DNA from: Streptococcus halotolerans
GTDB taxonomy: Bacteria > Bacillota > Bacilli > Lactobacillales > Streptococcaceae
Direction of reading: 5' to 3'
DNA length: 64,000 bases
Assembly: GCF_001598035.1 (NCBI RefSeq)
Contig: NZ_CP014835.1
Coordinates: 1,396,501-1,460,500 of the forward strand
The notes under the pieces are model-generated. The model saw only the letters and a list, made by a program, of their open reading frames with translations. It was not told where the DNA came from and ran no database searches. This document shows positions 45,301-53,912 of this stretch, in pieces; within the stretch, counting starts at the first letter, position 1; each line of letters opens with the position of its first letter. Position numbers and translations under genes: made by a program.

Positions 45301-45513
45301 ATGACAACCATTTGGAAACGTTTGACAGAACATATCTCTTGAACCTTCCGAAAAGATATCACCTATGCTAACTTCATGTCCTTTAGAAACCCATTTCCTT
45401 GCAGGTACTCTCTAGTCCATGTTCACCAACAAGCCTATGACATCTGGTTAATTAGCTTGTTTAACATTAAAGACTTGACTAAGATTTGGCTAGGGGCAAC
45501 CAGCTTGTCTTAA
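45301..45513 (+). pseudogene. Possible decayed gene between proC and the CPBP gene
   Basis: A frame starting MTTIWKRLTEHIS is interrupted by TGA and continues as TFRKDITYANFMSF to a stop at 45511-45513, 71 codons in all. The residue pattern looks protein-like but I do not recognise the family. The surrounding 400 bp (45174-45574) otherwise hold nothing clear. Confidence 0.3.
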
Positions 45514-45574
45514 CAGATAGCGCTCAACTTTATCGCGACGACTTACTATTGGCGCCTGACAAATGGTAGCAAAA

Positions 45575-45613
45575 CACCCCTAAGGTTAACTTTTTTGTCT
45601 AACCTTAAGGGTG
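45575..45613 (-). terminator. Hairpin at the end of the CPBP operon
   Basis: CACCCCTAAGGTTA (45575-45588) and TAACCTTAAGGGTG (45600-45613) form a long stem. On the minus strand it is followed by TTTTGC, a modest T-tract. Confidence 0.7.
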
Positions 45614-45638
45614 TGATCAAGCGTATCTCAGCATCTGC

Positions 45639-46310
45639 TTATATTGGTGAGATTAGCATGCTTACAAAGGCTATTAAATTATTAAACGTATGCATGGCCA
45701 TACTATATTTGATATCTTTGGTATGCCAGTAAACAAAAGCCAAGGCAGCTGACATTAACCCATAAGCAATAGCGCTACCAAAATTAGTTGGTCTGTGAAC
45801 CAGCGCAAAAATGGCTGAACCTGCTATTAGCCCCACCCATTCTTTTTTGGGAAAGAGGTATTTGGCTGCCAACCCACGAAAAATAATTTCCTCCGTAATA
45901 GGTGCAACAACGACAACCATGACAAAGAACAGTGGAATTGGTACCATTTTCATCAAATCATACAAACCAGCTTGATTAACCGTATCTGTCTGTCCCTCTA
46001 GTTTAAGAACCCAAGAAGAAAGAACATTTCCCAGTACAATAATAGCGTAGGCAATGCTAAGACTCACCCAAAGAGACCTGGTCTTACGTCCAGAAAGTGG
46101 ACTAAAGATATCACGCTTTTGAGCGATCTGAACTATTAAAGCACCAATTATTAAAAAGACAAACGTACTGCTCGCCGTTTGAACTAAACCAAACGACCCT
46201 TTGTCTAAGGACTGATTATAAGCCAAAACACCACCGATAATTAATGAAGGGACTTGACTCAGCAGGAAAAGACCAACCATTAAAACCAAGGTTTTAAAAA
46301 ACTGTTTCAT
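45639..46310 (-). CDS. CPBP family intramembrane glutamic endopeptidase
   Basis: A 223-residue membrane protein of the CAAX protease / bacteriocin-processing (CPBP, Abi) family with about six helices. The three family motifs are visible: EEIIFRG, a His in IFALVHRP and HTFNN. Some streptococcal members confer bacteriocin self-immunity; others process membrane proteins. It is the last gene of a four-gene run with a small HTH regulator. Confidence 0.85.
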   Translation of the reverse strand: MKQFFKTLVLMVGLFLLSQVPSLIIGGVLAYNQSLDKGSFGLVQTASSTFVFLIIGALIVQIAQKRDIFSPLSGRKTRSLWVSLSIAYAIIVLGNVLSSWVLKLEGQTDTVNQAGLYDLMKMVPIPLFFVMVVVVAPITEEIIFRGLAAKYLFPKKEWVGLIAGSAIFALVHRPTNFGSAIAYGLMSAALAFVYWHTKDIKYSMAMHTFNNLIAFVSMLISPI

Positions 46311-46343
46311 GAAAACTCCTTAAAATGAACTAGGACTATTTTA

Positions 46344-46796
46344 TCATAAAAAACGATTCAATAAAGTCTTCATTCCTATCATACAAAATATACAAAAATA
46401 AATAAGGCTTATTAACAATAGTCGGTAGGGAATACCTATCCCAAAAAAACCGTCCAAAAGAACTAGAAAACTCATAACAATAATCAAAAAGACCAAAGTC
46501 CAAGTTGTCGTTAGCTTATTAATAAGCATATTACGCTCATCATAGGCGTTGATATAGGCTTGATGACATTTTTTGGGATCTTTTTGAGTAGCATAGCTTG
46601 ACCCAGCAATGATAAACAAGACAAAAGCTATTCCTACCAACATTCCCTGCTGATATGCTGACATCTCAAGGATGGGCAATAGCACCAATAAACAAAGACC
46701 ACCGATAAAACCGAGCATCGTCTGTTTCCTTAGCAGCTTAGCATAAGCTTCTTCTGTTTTCTTTTTTCCCGTATTTTTTATCATTTGCAACAACAT
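46344..46796 (-). CDS. Membrane protein of unknown function (four helices)
   Basis: A 150-residue protein with predicted helices at about 30-45, 50-66, 97-116 and 123-142 and a basic N-terminal segment. It resembles small membrane proteins that are found beside HTH regulators in streptococci, but I cannot name the family with certainty. It follows the HTH gene by 12 bp, so translation is likely coupled. Confidence 0.65.
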   Translation of the reverse strand: MLLQMIKNTGKKKTEEAYAKLLRKQTMLGFIGGLCLLVLLPILEMSAYQQGMLVGIAFVLFIIAGSSYATQKDPKKCHQAYINAYDERNMLINKLTTTWTLVFLIIVMSFLVLLDGFFGIGIPYRLLLISLIYFCIFCMIGMKTLLNRFL

Positions 46797-46808
46797 AACT
46801 TTCTCCTT

Positions 46809-47006
46809 CTACTCTTCTTCAAAAATAAAGACTTCTTCAATACTTAATCCAAAAAACTTGGCTAATTTATAAGCTAGTTCCAGCGACGCATTATAACGTC
46901 CTTTCTCTAGTGAAATAATGGTTTGCCGTGTAACTTCCATAGCATCGGCTAATTCAGCCTGACTCAACCGCTGCGACTTTCGCAATTCCTGAATGCGTGT
47001 TTTCAT
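46809..47006 (-). CDS. XRE/YozG-type HTH regulator
   Basis: A 65-residue, single-domain helix-turn-helix protein (RKSQRLSQAELADAMEVTRQTIISLEKGRYNASLELAYKLAKFF). Such short Cro/CI-like proteins bind as dimers to repeated operators near their own promoter. Three ACTTTACA repeats at 47290-47343 overlap the operon promoter and are the obvious candidates. The gene is second in an operon of small membrane proteins. Confidence 0.9.
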   Translation of the reverse strand: MKTRIQELRKSQRLSQAELADAMEVTRQTIISLEKGRYNASLELAYKLAKFFGLSIEEVFIFEEE

Positions 47007-47043
47007 TTCAATCCTTTCTAAGATAATCCGGACAACTAAAGCT

Positions 47044-47250
47044 TTATTTTTTATGTTTTAACTGACGATAGAGCGAATAACTTCTAATAAAGCAGGCAAA
47101 ACTTGTTAATAGCAACAGAACCAACAGGGCTCCATTGGCTCTTAAGGGTTGCATTAACATAGATAGCAGAAGCCAACTAAAACCGATCATTAAGTTTCGC
47201 AAAGATAAATCATTCAATTCTTTATCTGTCATTTGCCTAATGGTTTTCAT
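47044..47250 (-). CDS. Small membrane protein, first gene of the HTH operon
   Basis: A 68-residue protein with two hydrophobic segments (about 19-37 and 41-55) and a basic C-terminus. No family recognised. It is first in the operon that continues with the HTH regulator, a four-helix membrane protein and the CPBP peptidase. The ribosome site is only AGAGGC, weaker than its neighbours. Confidence 0.65.
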   Translation of the reverse strand: MKTIRQMTDKELNDLSLRNLMIGFSWLLLSMLMQPLRANGALLVLLLLTSFACFIRSYSLYRQLKHKK

Positions 47251-47289
47251 TATAAGCCTCTTTTCGTTAGTCTCTTTTTTGTACAGTTA

Positions 47290-47343
47290 ACTTTACATTT
47301 ATAGTATAGTATACTTTACATTTTATGTCAAGGAAACTTTACA
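47290..47343 (-). promoter_or_regulatory. Promoter with three 23-bp-spaced ACTTTACA operator repeats
   Basis: On the minus strand TTGACA (47326-47331), a 17-bp spacer and TATACT (47303-47308). ACTTTACA occurs at 47290-47297, 47313-47320 and 47336-47343, exactly 23 bp apart: after the -10, in the spacer, and upstream of the -35. This is a typical repressor layout for the adjacent XRE regulator (inference). Confidence 0.8.
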
Positions 47344-47351
47344 CAGAAATT

Positions 47352-47384
47352 AAAAAAAGACTCAATGACCAAAATCACTGAGTC
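47352..47384 (-). terminator. Terminator of ackA
   Basis: On the minus strand GACTCAGTGA, a loop and TCATTGAGTC followed by TTTTTTT. Confidence 0.9.
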
Positions 47385-47403
47385 CCTTTTCATCTATTAA
47401 ATC

Positions 47404-48594
47404 TTATTTTTTCAAACGTTCCACATCACGCGCAATCATCAACTCTTCATCAGTTGGGATGACTAGAACTTTGACTTTTGATTCTGGAGTGGTAATATCA
47501 CCAAAGTAGCCGAAGACATTCTTATCTGGATCCACTTCAATACCGAACCACGTCAAACCAGCAAGCACATCTTGACGCATAAGGTAAGCATTTTCCCCCA
47601 TACCAGCCGTGAAGACAATCACATCGACACCATTCAAAACTGCCATGTATTGACCGATGAATTTTTTGATACGGTCGACAAACATGTTGTAGGCAAGAGT
47701 CGCCCCCTTGTCTTTATTTTGAATGCCAGCTTCAATATCGCGCATATCACTTGAAACGCCTGACACACCAGCAAGACCAGACTGTTTGTTAAGCATATTA
47801 ATAACAGCCGCTGCATCTTCTAAGTCATCGGCATGTTCAACCAGGTAAGGAATGATAGCTGGATCAATATCTCCAGAGCGTGTTCCCATCATTGGACCGG
47901 CAAGTGGTGTAAATCCCATAGAGGTATCAACTGATTGACCATGATAGTTAGCAGTGATAGAAACACCATTACCGATGTGAGCAGTAATCAGTTTTAACTC
48001 ATCAAGTGGACGACCAAGTTGTTTAGCCGCTTCCTGCGCTACATACTGGTGGCTTGTCCCATGAGCACCGTATTTACGAACTTGCAAATCAGTATAGTAC
48101 TGACGTGGGATTGGGTACAAGTAAGTAGGTTCTTGCATTGTCGAGTGGAAGGCTGTGTCAAATACCGCTACACTTGTAATATCTGGCAAAATTTCTTTGA
48201 AAGCACGGATACCAGCTGCATTGGCTGGGTTATGAAGAGGTGCTAAGGCTGATAAGTCTTCGATTTGTGCCAAAACGTTATCATCGATAAGTGTTGATTC
48301 TTTGAAGATTTCCCCACCAGCTACCACACGGTGCCCGACACCAGTAATCTCATCAAATGATGCAATAATACCAAACTCTGTTAAGTTATTAAGAAGTATT
48401 TTGACAGCTTCAACGTGGTCAACAATATCACGAACATCTTTTTCTTTTTTACCGTCAAATTTTACCGTAGAGATTGAATCTTTCAAACCGATACGTTCAA
48501 TAATACCCGCAGCAAGAACTTCTTCTTCAGGCATCTTATAAAGTTGCCATTTAAGACTCGAACTACCAGCGTTAATTGCAATTGTTTTAGACAT
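47404..48594 (-). CDS. ackA: Acetate kinase
   Basis: Makes ATP and acetate from acetyl phosphate in overflow and mixed-acid metabolism. The length of 396 residues and the signature regions ([36 protein letters not shown]) are standard. AAGAGGTGA serves as the ribosome site. An extended -10 promoter and a cre-like element lie directly upstream. Position after the comG genes and the YtxK-type methyltransferase is conserved in streptococci. Confidence 0.98.
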   Translation of the reverse strand: MSKTIAINAGSSSLKWQLYKMPEEEVLAAGIIERIGLKDSISTVKFDGKKEKDVRDIVDHVEAVKILLNNLTEFGIIASFDEITGVGHRVVAGGEIFKESTLIDDNVLAQIEDLSALAPLHNPANAAGIRAFKEILPDITSVAVFDTAFHSTMQEPTYLYPIPRQYYTDLQVRKYGAHGTSHQYVAQEAAKQLGRPLDELKLITAHIGNGVSITANYHGQSVDTSMGFTPLAGPMMGTRSGDIDPAIIPYLVEHADDLEDAAAVINMLNKQSGLAGVSGVSSDMRDIEAGIQNKDKGATLAYNMFVDRIKKFIGQYMAVLNGVDVIVFTAGMGENAYLMRQDVLAGLTWFGIEVDPDKNVFGYFGDITTPESKVKVLVIPTDEELMIARDVERLKK

Positions 48595-48607
48595 AAGTCA
48601 CCTCTTC

Positions 48608-48621
48608 TGAAATCGTTTACT
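48608..48621. promoter_or_regulatory. Candidate cre site upstream of ackA
   Basis: TGAAATCGTTTACT matches the cre consensus TGWNANCGNTNWCA except the last base. It lies between the ackA -10 element and the start codon. Confidence 0.5.
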
Positions 48622-48635
48622 GTAATACATTAACC

Positions 48636-48644
48636 ATTATAGCA
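48636..48644 (-). promoter_or_regulatory. Extended -10 promoter of ackA
   Basis: TGCTATAAT on the minus strand, 42 bp before the ATG. No good -35 is present; that region would lie in the 3' end of the methyltransferase gene. Confidence 0.65.
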
Positions 48645-48654
48645 AAAATTTCGC

Positions 48655-49608
48655 CTAAATGGCATTATCATCTTTCCAGATTTTCAAATTTGCCATAAAA
48701 CCCTGTAAAACTTCTGGATTTTGAATATCTGATAGGTGATAAACAAAGGTCTCTGGCTTACTCTCAGCCTGCTTTTGCAGAACAAACAAGGACTTAGCAT
48801 TGGCAGGATGACTAAACATCGTTTCTGGCAAAGTAATTACCGCCAAAACATCCGCATAGCCTGACAACCACTTTTTCAAAAGATCACTTTGACCACTCGT
48901 TAAGAGATTTGTTGGTGCCAAAAGGATCGCCAAACCATCTTTTTTCAAGTATTTCAAAGATTGCTCCATCAACAAATGGTGAGCGTAAGTGTGCCCATCA
49001 GTCGCTGCGACTTGATAGCGCTTGGCAATAGCATCGTTAGGGTAATAGCCGACAGGCAAATCACTGATAATGACGTCACTTTCTTTCAACAGTTGCGGAC
49101 GAACAGCATCTTCTTGCACAAAGCGCACGTTTGAGTCCATGACTTCTGCGATAGAGGCTGACAAATCAATCAACAAATCATCCAATTCCAACCCCAGATA
49201 ATCTAGCTCTCGATCACTGTTATTAAGCAATGTTTGAGCTAAATTTCCTGTTCCACTACCGATTTCAATAACGTCCAAATGTGCTTGGTTGGTCAAATTT
49301 TCCAAAAGATAAAGCACCAAAAATCCAATCGTATCTGGCGTAAATTGATGATTAGCTTGCAACTGCTCTGTTTGACTAGCCTTGATAAAAACAAATTGGT
49401 AAGCGCGACGCCATTCTTCCTTGGTTAAAGCTAAGGATTTTAGGGCCTGATTGTTTTCGGCAATCTTTTCCGGCGCATGTTCAGCACCTAAATAAAAGGC
49501 ATTTTGCTCAATTAAGGCATCGTAAATATTAGTCTTAATCTCATTTTCAATAAGCTGAGTATTTTCCAAAATCAACTGATAAGCTGATTCGATTTTTTCA
49601 AAATTCAT
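48655..49608 (-). CDS. YtxK-type class I SAM-dependent methyltransferase
   Basis: A 317-residue protein of the N6-adenine methylase-like fold. SAM motif I is DVIEIGSGTGNLAQTLL and the catalytic-type motif is SDLPVGYYP, similar to the NPPY motif. It lies between comGG and ackA, as in other streptococci, and is often co-transcribed with the competence pilus genes; whether it modifies DNA is not shown. Ends only 60 bp from ackA. Confidence 0.85.
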   Translation of the reverse strand: MNFEKIESAYQLILENTQLIENEIKTNIYDALIEQNAFYLGAEHAPEKIAENNQALKSLALTKEEWRRAYQFVFIKASQTEQLQANHQFTPDTIGFLVLYLLENLTNQAHLDVIEIGSGTGNLAQTLLNNSDRELDYLGLELDDLLIDLSASIAEVMDSNVRFVQEDAVRPQLLKESDVIISDLPVGYYPNDAIAKRYQVAATDGHTYAHHLLMEQSLKYLKKDGLAILLAPTNLLTSGQSDLLKKWLSGYADVLAVITLPETMFSHPANAKSLFVLQKQAESKPETFVYHLSDIQNPEVLQGFMANLKIWKDDNAI

Positions 49609-49650
49609 AAATCCTCCGATACTTGATTATCATACCAAATTTCGGTGATA

Positions 49651-50064
49651 TTATAAAGGTGCAGTATTCCTATCTGAACTTGCTTGGGGTTCTTTTTCTT
49701 TTGTTTTTACCCTTGTCTTTTCTTCCTGTCTATCTGCTTTATCTGCCGACAATGGGGGAGTTTCTTTGAGAAAATGGTAGGAAAATGTTTGCTGACCAGT
49801 AGTCACTGTTACCTCTAAAGTATCCTTTCGAGACTGGTAAGCTACCTTTCCTTTGTCAAAAAGGATTTCTCCTGACGGTTCTTTGATCATAGGCTTCGCC
49901 AATTCAGCTAAAACATAGGACTGACTGGATGCCAATTGAGCTTCTTGAATACGATAAGCCGCTTTTAAGCGATCCGTATAAAAGTTCAAGAGTAAAGATA
50001 AGACAGCTGTCATCAACAGTGCGTATAAGAGAACACCTGCTTTAAGATGCTTTTTCAAAAGCAT
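49651..50064 (-). CDS. comGG: Competence pilus minor component ComGG
   Basis: From the ATG at 50064 the product has 137 residues: an N-terminal hydrophobic helix (AGVLLYALLMTAVLSLLLNFY) and a small soluble part with a charged, Lys/Glu-rich tail. It matches ComGG by place and shape; the family is poorly conserved in sequence. The start overlaps the end of comGF; upstream TTG, ATG and GTG alternatives exist and none has a well-spaced ribosome site. Confidence 0.8.
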   Translation of the reverse strand: MLLKKHLKAGVLLYALLMTAVLSLLLNFYTDRLKAAYRIQEAQLASSQSYVLAELAKPMIKEPSGEILFDKGKVAYQSRKDTLEVTVTTGQQTFSYHFLKETPPLSADKADRQEEKTRVKTKEKEPQASSDRNTAPL

Positions 50065-50479
50065 AAAGAAATTCACGCACCCTTCCATCTTCAAAAGTCA
50101 TTTGGACACTTATGGTCTGGCCAAATTGGGTAAAATGAGCGGACTTCACCTTGTAGATCATGGGTTGAAATCCTCGACCATCGCTACCTGTTTTTCTAAA
50201 ATCATCTTTTTTCGATTTTCCAAAAACCAATGTTTGGGTATTTTTTAAGACAATTAGTCTATTGTCAGACACCTTGACCAACCGAGAATTCGCTAACTCT
50301 GAACGAAATTGCTGGCAAAAGAGTAGCCAATCCTTATCCCTAGGCTGCTTGATCTCATGAATATGAGCTGAAACGACCTTAGTCATAGCTTGATATACTT
50401 GAATCGATCCCGACAACACCACAAGGGCAAGTAAACATTCTACTAAAGTAAAGGCCTTAAGGCGATAGCTTTTTAACAC
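50042..50479 (-). CDS. comGF: Competence pilus minor pseudopilin ComGF
   Basis: Type IV pilin-like protein with leader KAFTLVECLLALVVLSG. The start is set at GTG 50479, after a GGGAG ribosome site, which puts the prepilin processing site near the N-terminus; an upstream ATG at 50551 would add 24 residues not seen in the family. It overlaps comGE by 23 bp. Length 145 residues from the GTG. Confidence 0.85.
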   Translation of the reverse strand: MLKSYRLKAFTLVECLLALVVLSGSIQVYQAMTKVVSAHIHEIKQPRDKDWLLFCQQFRSELANSRLVKVSDNRLIVLKNTQTLVFGKSKKDDFRKTGSDGRGFQPMIYKVKSAHFTQFGQTISVQMTFEDGRVREFLYAFEKAS

Positions 50480-50756
50480 GAAAAATCTCCCTTTCCTTAG
50501 ACTTAATAACAGTTTCGGTACCAGACTGACTAATAGTGATGTCCTGCCCATTCTTTTGCAAGTGTTTTTGATGGGTTTGCACTGCCATAATCGCCACAGA
50601 CAAAGCTTGCGCCTGATTGTCTAAATCTCTTAATTGCTTTTGGTGATAGTTTAGTTGACCCAAAAGGAGGCTTACCAAACTAGCTAAAATAGCTGTCGCT
50701 AGCAAACTTTCCCACAAAATATAGGCTCTACTCTCTTTTTTTTTGATATTGACCAC
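50457..50756 (-). CDS. comGE: Competence pilus minor pseudopilin ComGE
   Basis: A 99-residue protein with a hydrophobic N-terminal helix (AYILWESLLATAILASLVSL). The conserved Glu of pilins is present (WESLLA) although the usual FTLIE is not. It starts at GTG and overlaps comGD by 29 bp. It is part of the minor pseudopilin complex that primes the transformation pilus. Confidence 0.82.
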   Translation of the reverse strand: MVNIKKKESRAYILWESLLATAILASLVSLLLGQLNYHQKQLRDLDNQAQALSVAIMAVQTHQKHLQKNGQDITISQSGTETVIKSKEREIFRVKKLSP

Positions 50757-51150
50757 TCCCTAAGTACAATTGATAAGTCACGCGCTCTTCAGACGTTTTA
50801 AAGACAACCTTAGCCAAAGAAGAATTACCACCAGCTTTATTAAAAACGATCTCCTGTTCTTTTTCTGGAACGATACCACTAGGAATGGCATAATGACCCA
50901 ATGGATTTTCCACATAGTTACTGCCAATTCGCAGGACTGCTTCTTTCTCTTGACTGGCACTGAAGCGCTGCGTTTCCCGATAAACTTGTTCAAATGCCAT
51001 AAAAAAGAGCTTGTTTTGTACCTGATTAAAAATACTGTTGATAGAAGCACTGGTCGTTAAAGCTAAAAAAGTCACTATTGATAAGGTCATCAGTGCTTCT
51101 ATCAAAGTAAAAGCCTGAACCTTCTTAAGGTTTAGTTTTAGCATAAGCAT
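50728..51150 (-). CDS. comGD: Competence pilus minor pseudopilin ComGD
   Basis: A 140-residue protein with the prepilin motif QAFTLIEALMTLSIVTF close to the N-terminus, to be cut by the ComC peptidase. Two ATGs (51150, 51144) are possible starts. It overlaps comGC by 26 bp. Confidence 0.88.
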   Translation of the reverse strand: MLMLKLNLKKVQAFTLIEALMTLSIVTFLALTTSASINSIFNQVQNKLFFMAFEQVYRETQRFSASQEKEAVLRIGSNYVENPLGHYAIPSGIVPEKEQEIVFNKAGGNSSLAKVVFKTSEERVTYQLYLGSGQYQKKRE

Positions 51151-51418
51151 CTGCTTGTTTTTGAGTGATATAACCCTCGCCCACTAATTGTTGAATGGAT
51201 GGTTTAACATCTTCGTTCATTTCATACAATTCCATCTGACTCTCCACAACCTTAACGACAGCCGCCTTTCCTTTTTCATCAACAGCCGCCTTTTGTTTAC
51301 TTAAATTAGGCACAAATAAAAGCATGAGCACACTGATGATAAGTAAAACCAGTAACATCTCAATCAGAGTGAAACCTTTTACCGCTTTTCTTTTGACTTG
51401 TTTTAAATAATTCTTCAC
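51125..51418 (-). CDS. comGC: Major competence pilin ComGC
   Basis: A 97-residue major pseudopilin of the transformation pilus. The prepilin cleavage motif KGFTLIEMLLVLLIISVLMLL is complete and is followed by a short soluble domain. Its start codon abuts the stop of comGB. Extracellular after export and assembly by ComGA and ComGB. Confidence 0.95.
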   Translation of the reverse strand: MKNYLKQVKRKAVKGFTLIEMLLVLLIISVLMLLFVPNLSKQKAAVDEKGKAAVVKVVESQMELYEMNEDVKPSIQQLVGEGYITQKQADAYAKTKP

Positions 51419-52477
51419 TTACATAACCTCCATAGACTGATACATTGGTAATAGCATAGCTGCGTAAATCATGACAATCATAAACGCAACCAAGATAAAA
51501 ATAACAGGTTGAATCAACTGCATGGCCTTATTCAAACGATAGAAAAATTGCTCCCAAAGTTCTTCTGAGAAAACATCTAACTCCTGACCGAGGTGTCCTT
51601 TGGCATCGCCATATTCAATAATCAAGCTGAATTCTTTCAAGAAAAAAGGATAGTCCAAAACCTTCTTGTGAAAAGATTGACCAGACAACAAAGCAGCCTG
51701 CATATCACGACCTATACTTGAAAACAGTCGTGATTCCTGTTTCTGCATCAGCGACACAATGCTGGTCATCTCAACTCCCTGACCCAAAAGATTTCCCCAT
51801 TCACGCGCATAATAAGCTGTCAGATAAAGTTTGATGGTATAACCAATAAAAGGAAGACCACTCAAAAAACGATAGAGTTTAATGGGTTCCGTTTTCTTAC
51901 TAAGATAAATGGCCAATAAACTAAGACAAAACAGCGTCACCATTCCTGCTAAAAAGACAGTAGGAGAATGTTCTAAAAGAGCCGTCGCTGCATTGCCTTC
52001 TTCTATCTGGGGCAAAAGATAATTTTTAAGGCCAAGCATGATTAGAACCAAAAACAGCAGTAAAATAATCGGATAGGTGGCCACTTCGATTAGTTTTTTC
52101 TTAATCAAACCCACCTGTCTCAGATAGCTTTCAATTTTGGCCATACTTTTTTGGGTGTTACCATGGGTCTCTGCTAAAGATAGCTGGGTAACAACCGCCT
52201 CTGAGAATCCCAGATTTTTCATCAGAATCGGTAAGCCAAATCCATTTAGCAAGGTTTCGTGCATAATCTGAATTTGGTGATCTGGTACCAATTGACTACG
52301 CTTCAAAAAATCAACTGTTTCAGGCAGATTGAAGCCAGAACTCAAGAGATTGTTAAAAAGTTGAATGATTTTAACCTGCTTTTGGGTAGTTAATACTCTC
52401 GATTTGGATTTGTTCTTCAGAGAGATGTCCTGATTTAAAAAGCTCAACCAACTGCTGGTTCCATTGGCTAGAAACAT
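51419..52477 (-). CDS. comGB: Competence pilus assembly membrane protein ComGB
   Basis: GspF-type platform protein with three main membrane segments (about IILLLFLVLIMLGLK, VFLAGMVTLFCLSLLAIYL and the C-terminal PVIFILVAFMIVMIYAAML). The start is uncertain because the frame overlaps comGA by over 100 bp: ATG at 52477 is used here (352 residues). A TTG 10 codons further on (LSFLNQDIS) better fits the family N-terminus. Confidence 0.88.
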   Translation of the reverse strand: MFLANGTSSWLSFLNQDISLKNKSKSRVLTTQKQVKIIQLFNNLLSSGFNLPETVDFLKRSQLVPDHQIQIMHETLLNGFGLPILMKNLGFSEAVVTQLSLAETHGNTQKSMAKIESYLRQVGLIKKKLIEVATYPIILLLFLVLIMLGLKNYLLPQIEEGNAATALLEHSPTVFLAGMVTLFCLSLLAIYLSKKTEPIKLYRFLSGLPFIGYTIKLYLTAYYAREWGNLLGQGVEMTSIVSLMQKQESRLFSSIGRDMQAALLSGQSFHKKVLDYPFFLKEFSLIIEYGDAKGHLGQELDVFSEELWEQFFYRLNKAMQLIQPVIFILVAFMIVMIYAAMLLPMYQSMEVM

Positions 52478-53324
52478 GATCTTTAAAATTATCCTTTGCC
52501 ACATCAATCAATCCGCCTCCTCCTATTAACCGTTGATAGCAGATACCTGCTAAACTATTTTTTACTTCATCCTCTGAAACACCCAGCTCAATTAAGCGAT
52601 GATAAACCCCTGAAATACTCTTAGCATGAATGGTGGCAAAGACAATGGTTCCTGTCAAACTAGCACGTATTGCAGCACGTGCAGTCTCTTTATCACGGAT
52701 TTCACCAATGACAAGAACATCTGGTCGATGCCTCAGGGATAACTTAATCAAGCTGTTATAAGTCATGTTAATGTCTTCGTTAAGCTGTAGTTGCAAAATC
52801 CTGTCATCTTTAATTTCAACAGGATCTTCAATCGAAATAATCTGCTTATCGCTAAACTTTTCTTGAAGAAGTTGATACATAAGAGTTGTCTTGCCACTCC
52901 CAGTAGGTCCCGAAAAAAGATAGAGTCCTCTGGAATCTATTGTCGCCATCATTTCTTGCATACCATTGAACCAATAGTTCAGATGACGACGTCCATCATA
53001 TAGCAAGCGAATAACTAAACTCTCGTGACCTCGGTAATCTCCAACAGTAGATAACCGCAATGAAACCAGTTCATCGTTACCAAAATCATAATCACAAGAA
53101 CCTAATTGACTTCTACGCTTTTCGCCGACAGTCATTCCTGCCACAAATTTAAAGTGACTAATAAGACTAGCCATACGATCATAGCCATAAGTTCCGATAA
53201 ATCTCCTTTCATCGCCAATTCGCATAAGCACATCATAGTCATCTTTACGGGGAATGATATAAATATCCTGAGCTTCACATTCAACTGCCTGAGCAATCAT
53301 TTCTTTGGCTAAATCTTGAACCAT
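52371..53324 (-). CDS. comGA: Competence pilus assembly ATPase ComGA
   Basis: A 317-residue GspE/PilB-type secretion ATPase. Walker A GPTGSGKTTLMYQLL, the Asp box and Walker B (DVLVIGEIRDKETARAAI) and the His box (FATIHAKS) are intact. It powers pilus assembly on the inner membrane face. First gene of comGA-GG; a perfect SigX box lies upstream and AAGGAGG before the ATG. Confidence 0.96.
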   Translation of the reverse strand: MVQDLAKEMIAQAVECEAQDIYIIPRKDDYDVLMRIGDERRFIGTYGYDRMASLISHFKFVAGMTVGEKRRSQLGSCDYDFGNDELVSLRLSTVGDYRGHESLVIRLLYDGRRHLNYWFNGMQEMMATIDSRGLYLFSGPTGSGKTTLMYQLLQEKFSDKQIISIEDPVEIKDDRILQLQLNEDINMTYNSLIKLSLRHRPDVLVIGEIRDKETARAAIRASLTGTIVFATIHAKSISGVYHRLIELGVSEDEVKNSLAGICYQRLIGGGGLIDVAKDNFKDHVSSQWNQQLVELFKSGHLSEEQIQIESINYPKAG

Positions 53325-53342
53325 AAAACCTCCTTACCTATT

Positions 53343-53350
53343 TATTCGTA
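53343..53350 (-). promoter_or_regulatory. SigX (CIN/com-box) element of the comG operon
   Basis: TACGAATA on the minus strand, a perfect match to the streptococcal SigX box, 19 bp before the comGA ATG. Confidence 0.92.
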
Positions 53351-53477
53351 ATTATTTCCCAAAATAAGACGAAAAAAACACCTTATCTCACGATAAAGTG
53401 TCAAAATGTAGACAAGCTCTTAAATTTGTTGCTATCGTCCGTTTTTTGGACATTTTGCTTTAAATAATAAACATAAA

Positions 53478-53520
53478 AGGATTAAAGAAAACCATCCAAA
53501 ATAGACGTTTTCTTTAACCT
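53478..53520. repeat. Intergenic hairpin related to 23508-53579-type repeat
   Basis: AGGATTAAAGAAAA pairs imperfectly with TTTTCTTTAACCT around a CATCCAAAATAGACG tip. About 23 of 40 positions match the hairpin inside 23508-23579, including the TCCxAAATxGAC tip. It lies between the comG promoter and the 3' end of the DUF1033 gene and could act as the terminator of the latter. Confidence 0.45.
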
Positions 53521-53531
53521 ACATACTCATC

Positions 53532-53912
53532 TCATGATAAAGAGTTGTGCTGTTTAATGGAACAAGAAGGATGAATCCCTTCCGCATTGCGATGCTCAAA
53601 ATCCAAATCTTGTAAATTTTTAGGAAGTTCTTGCCAATTCCCTAACATCATTAAGGAATGATATTGTTGTAAATCTTCATCGCACTCTTCACACCAACGT
53701 TGGTCATCTGTCCGCCAAAAAGCTGACATCAGATTTGACTGACTATTTACCTTAGGAAATTGTTCCTGTAACAATTCCCATTCCTCTTGATAACAAATGA
53801 GCGCATCCTCATAAGTTTGGAACTCTTTAATATCAGTGATATCTTCTTGCCAATCGTCTAAGAACCACCAAGGTTCAAAGTCGCCATACATTTTTATCAC
53901 TTGATAGGCCAT
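53532..53912 (-). CDS. DUF1033 family protein
   Basis: A 126-residue acidic, Trp-rich cytosolic protein (YGDFEPWWFLDDWQED; RWCEECDEDLQQYHSL) of the DUF1033 family, regularly found between rpoC and comGA in streptococci. Function unknown. It is on the same strand as comG but separated by the comG promoter and the hairpin at 53478-53520. Confidence 0.85.
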   Translation of the reverse strand: MAYQVIKMYGDFEPWWFLDDWQEDITDIKEFQTYEDALICYQEEWELLQEQFPKVNSQSNLMSAFWRTDDQRWCEECDEDLQQYHSLMMLGNWQELPKNLQDLDFEHRNAEGIHPSCSIKQHNSLS

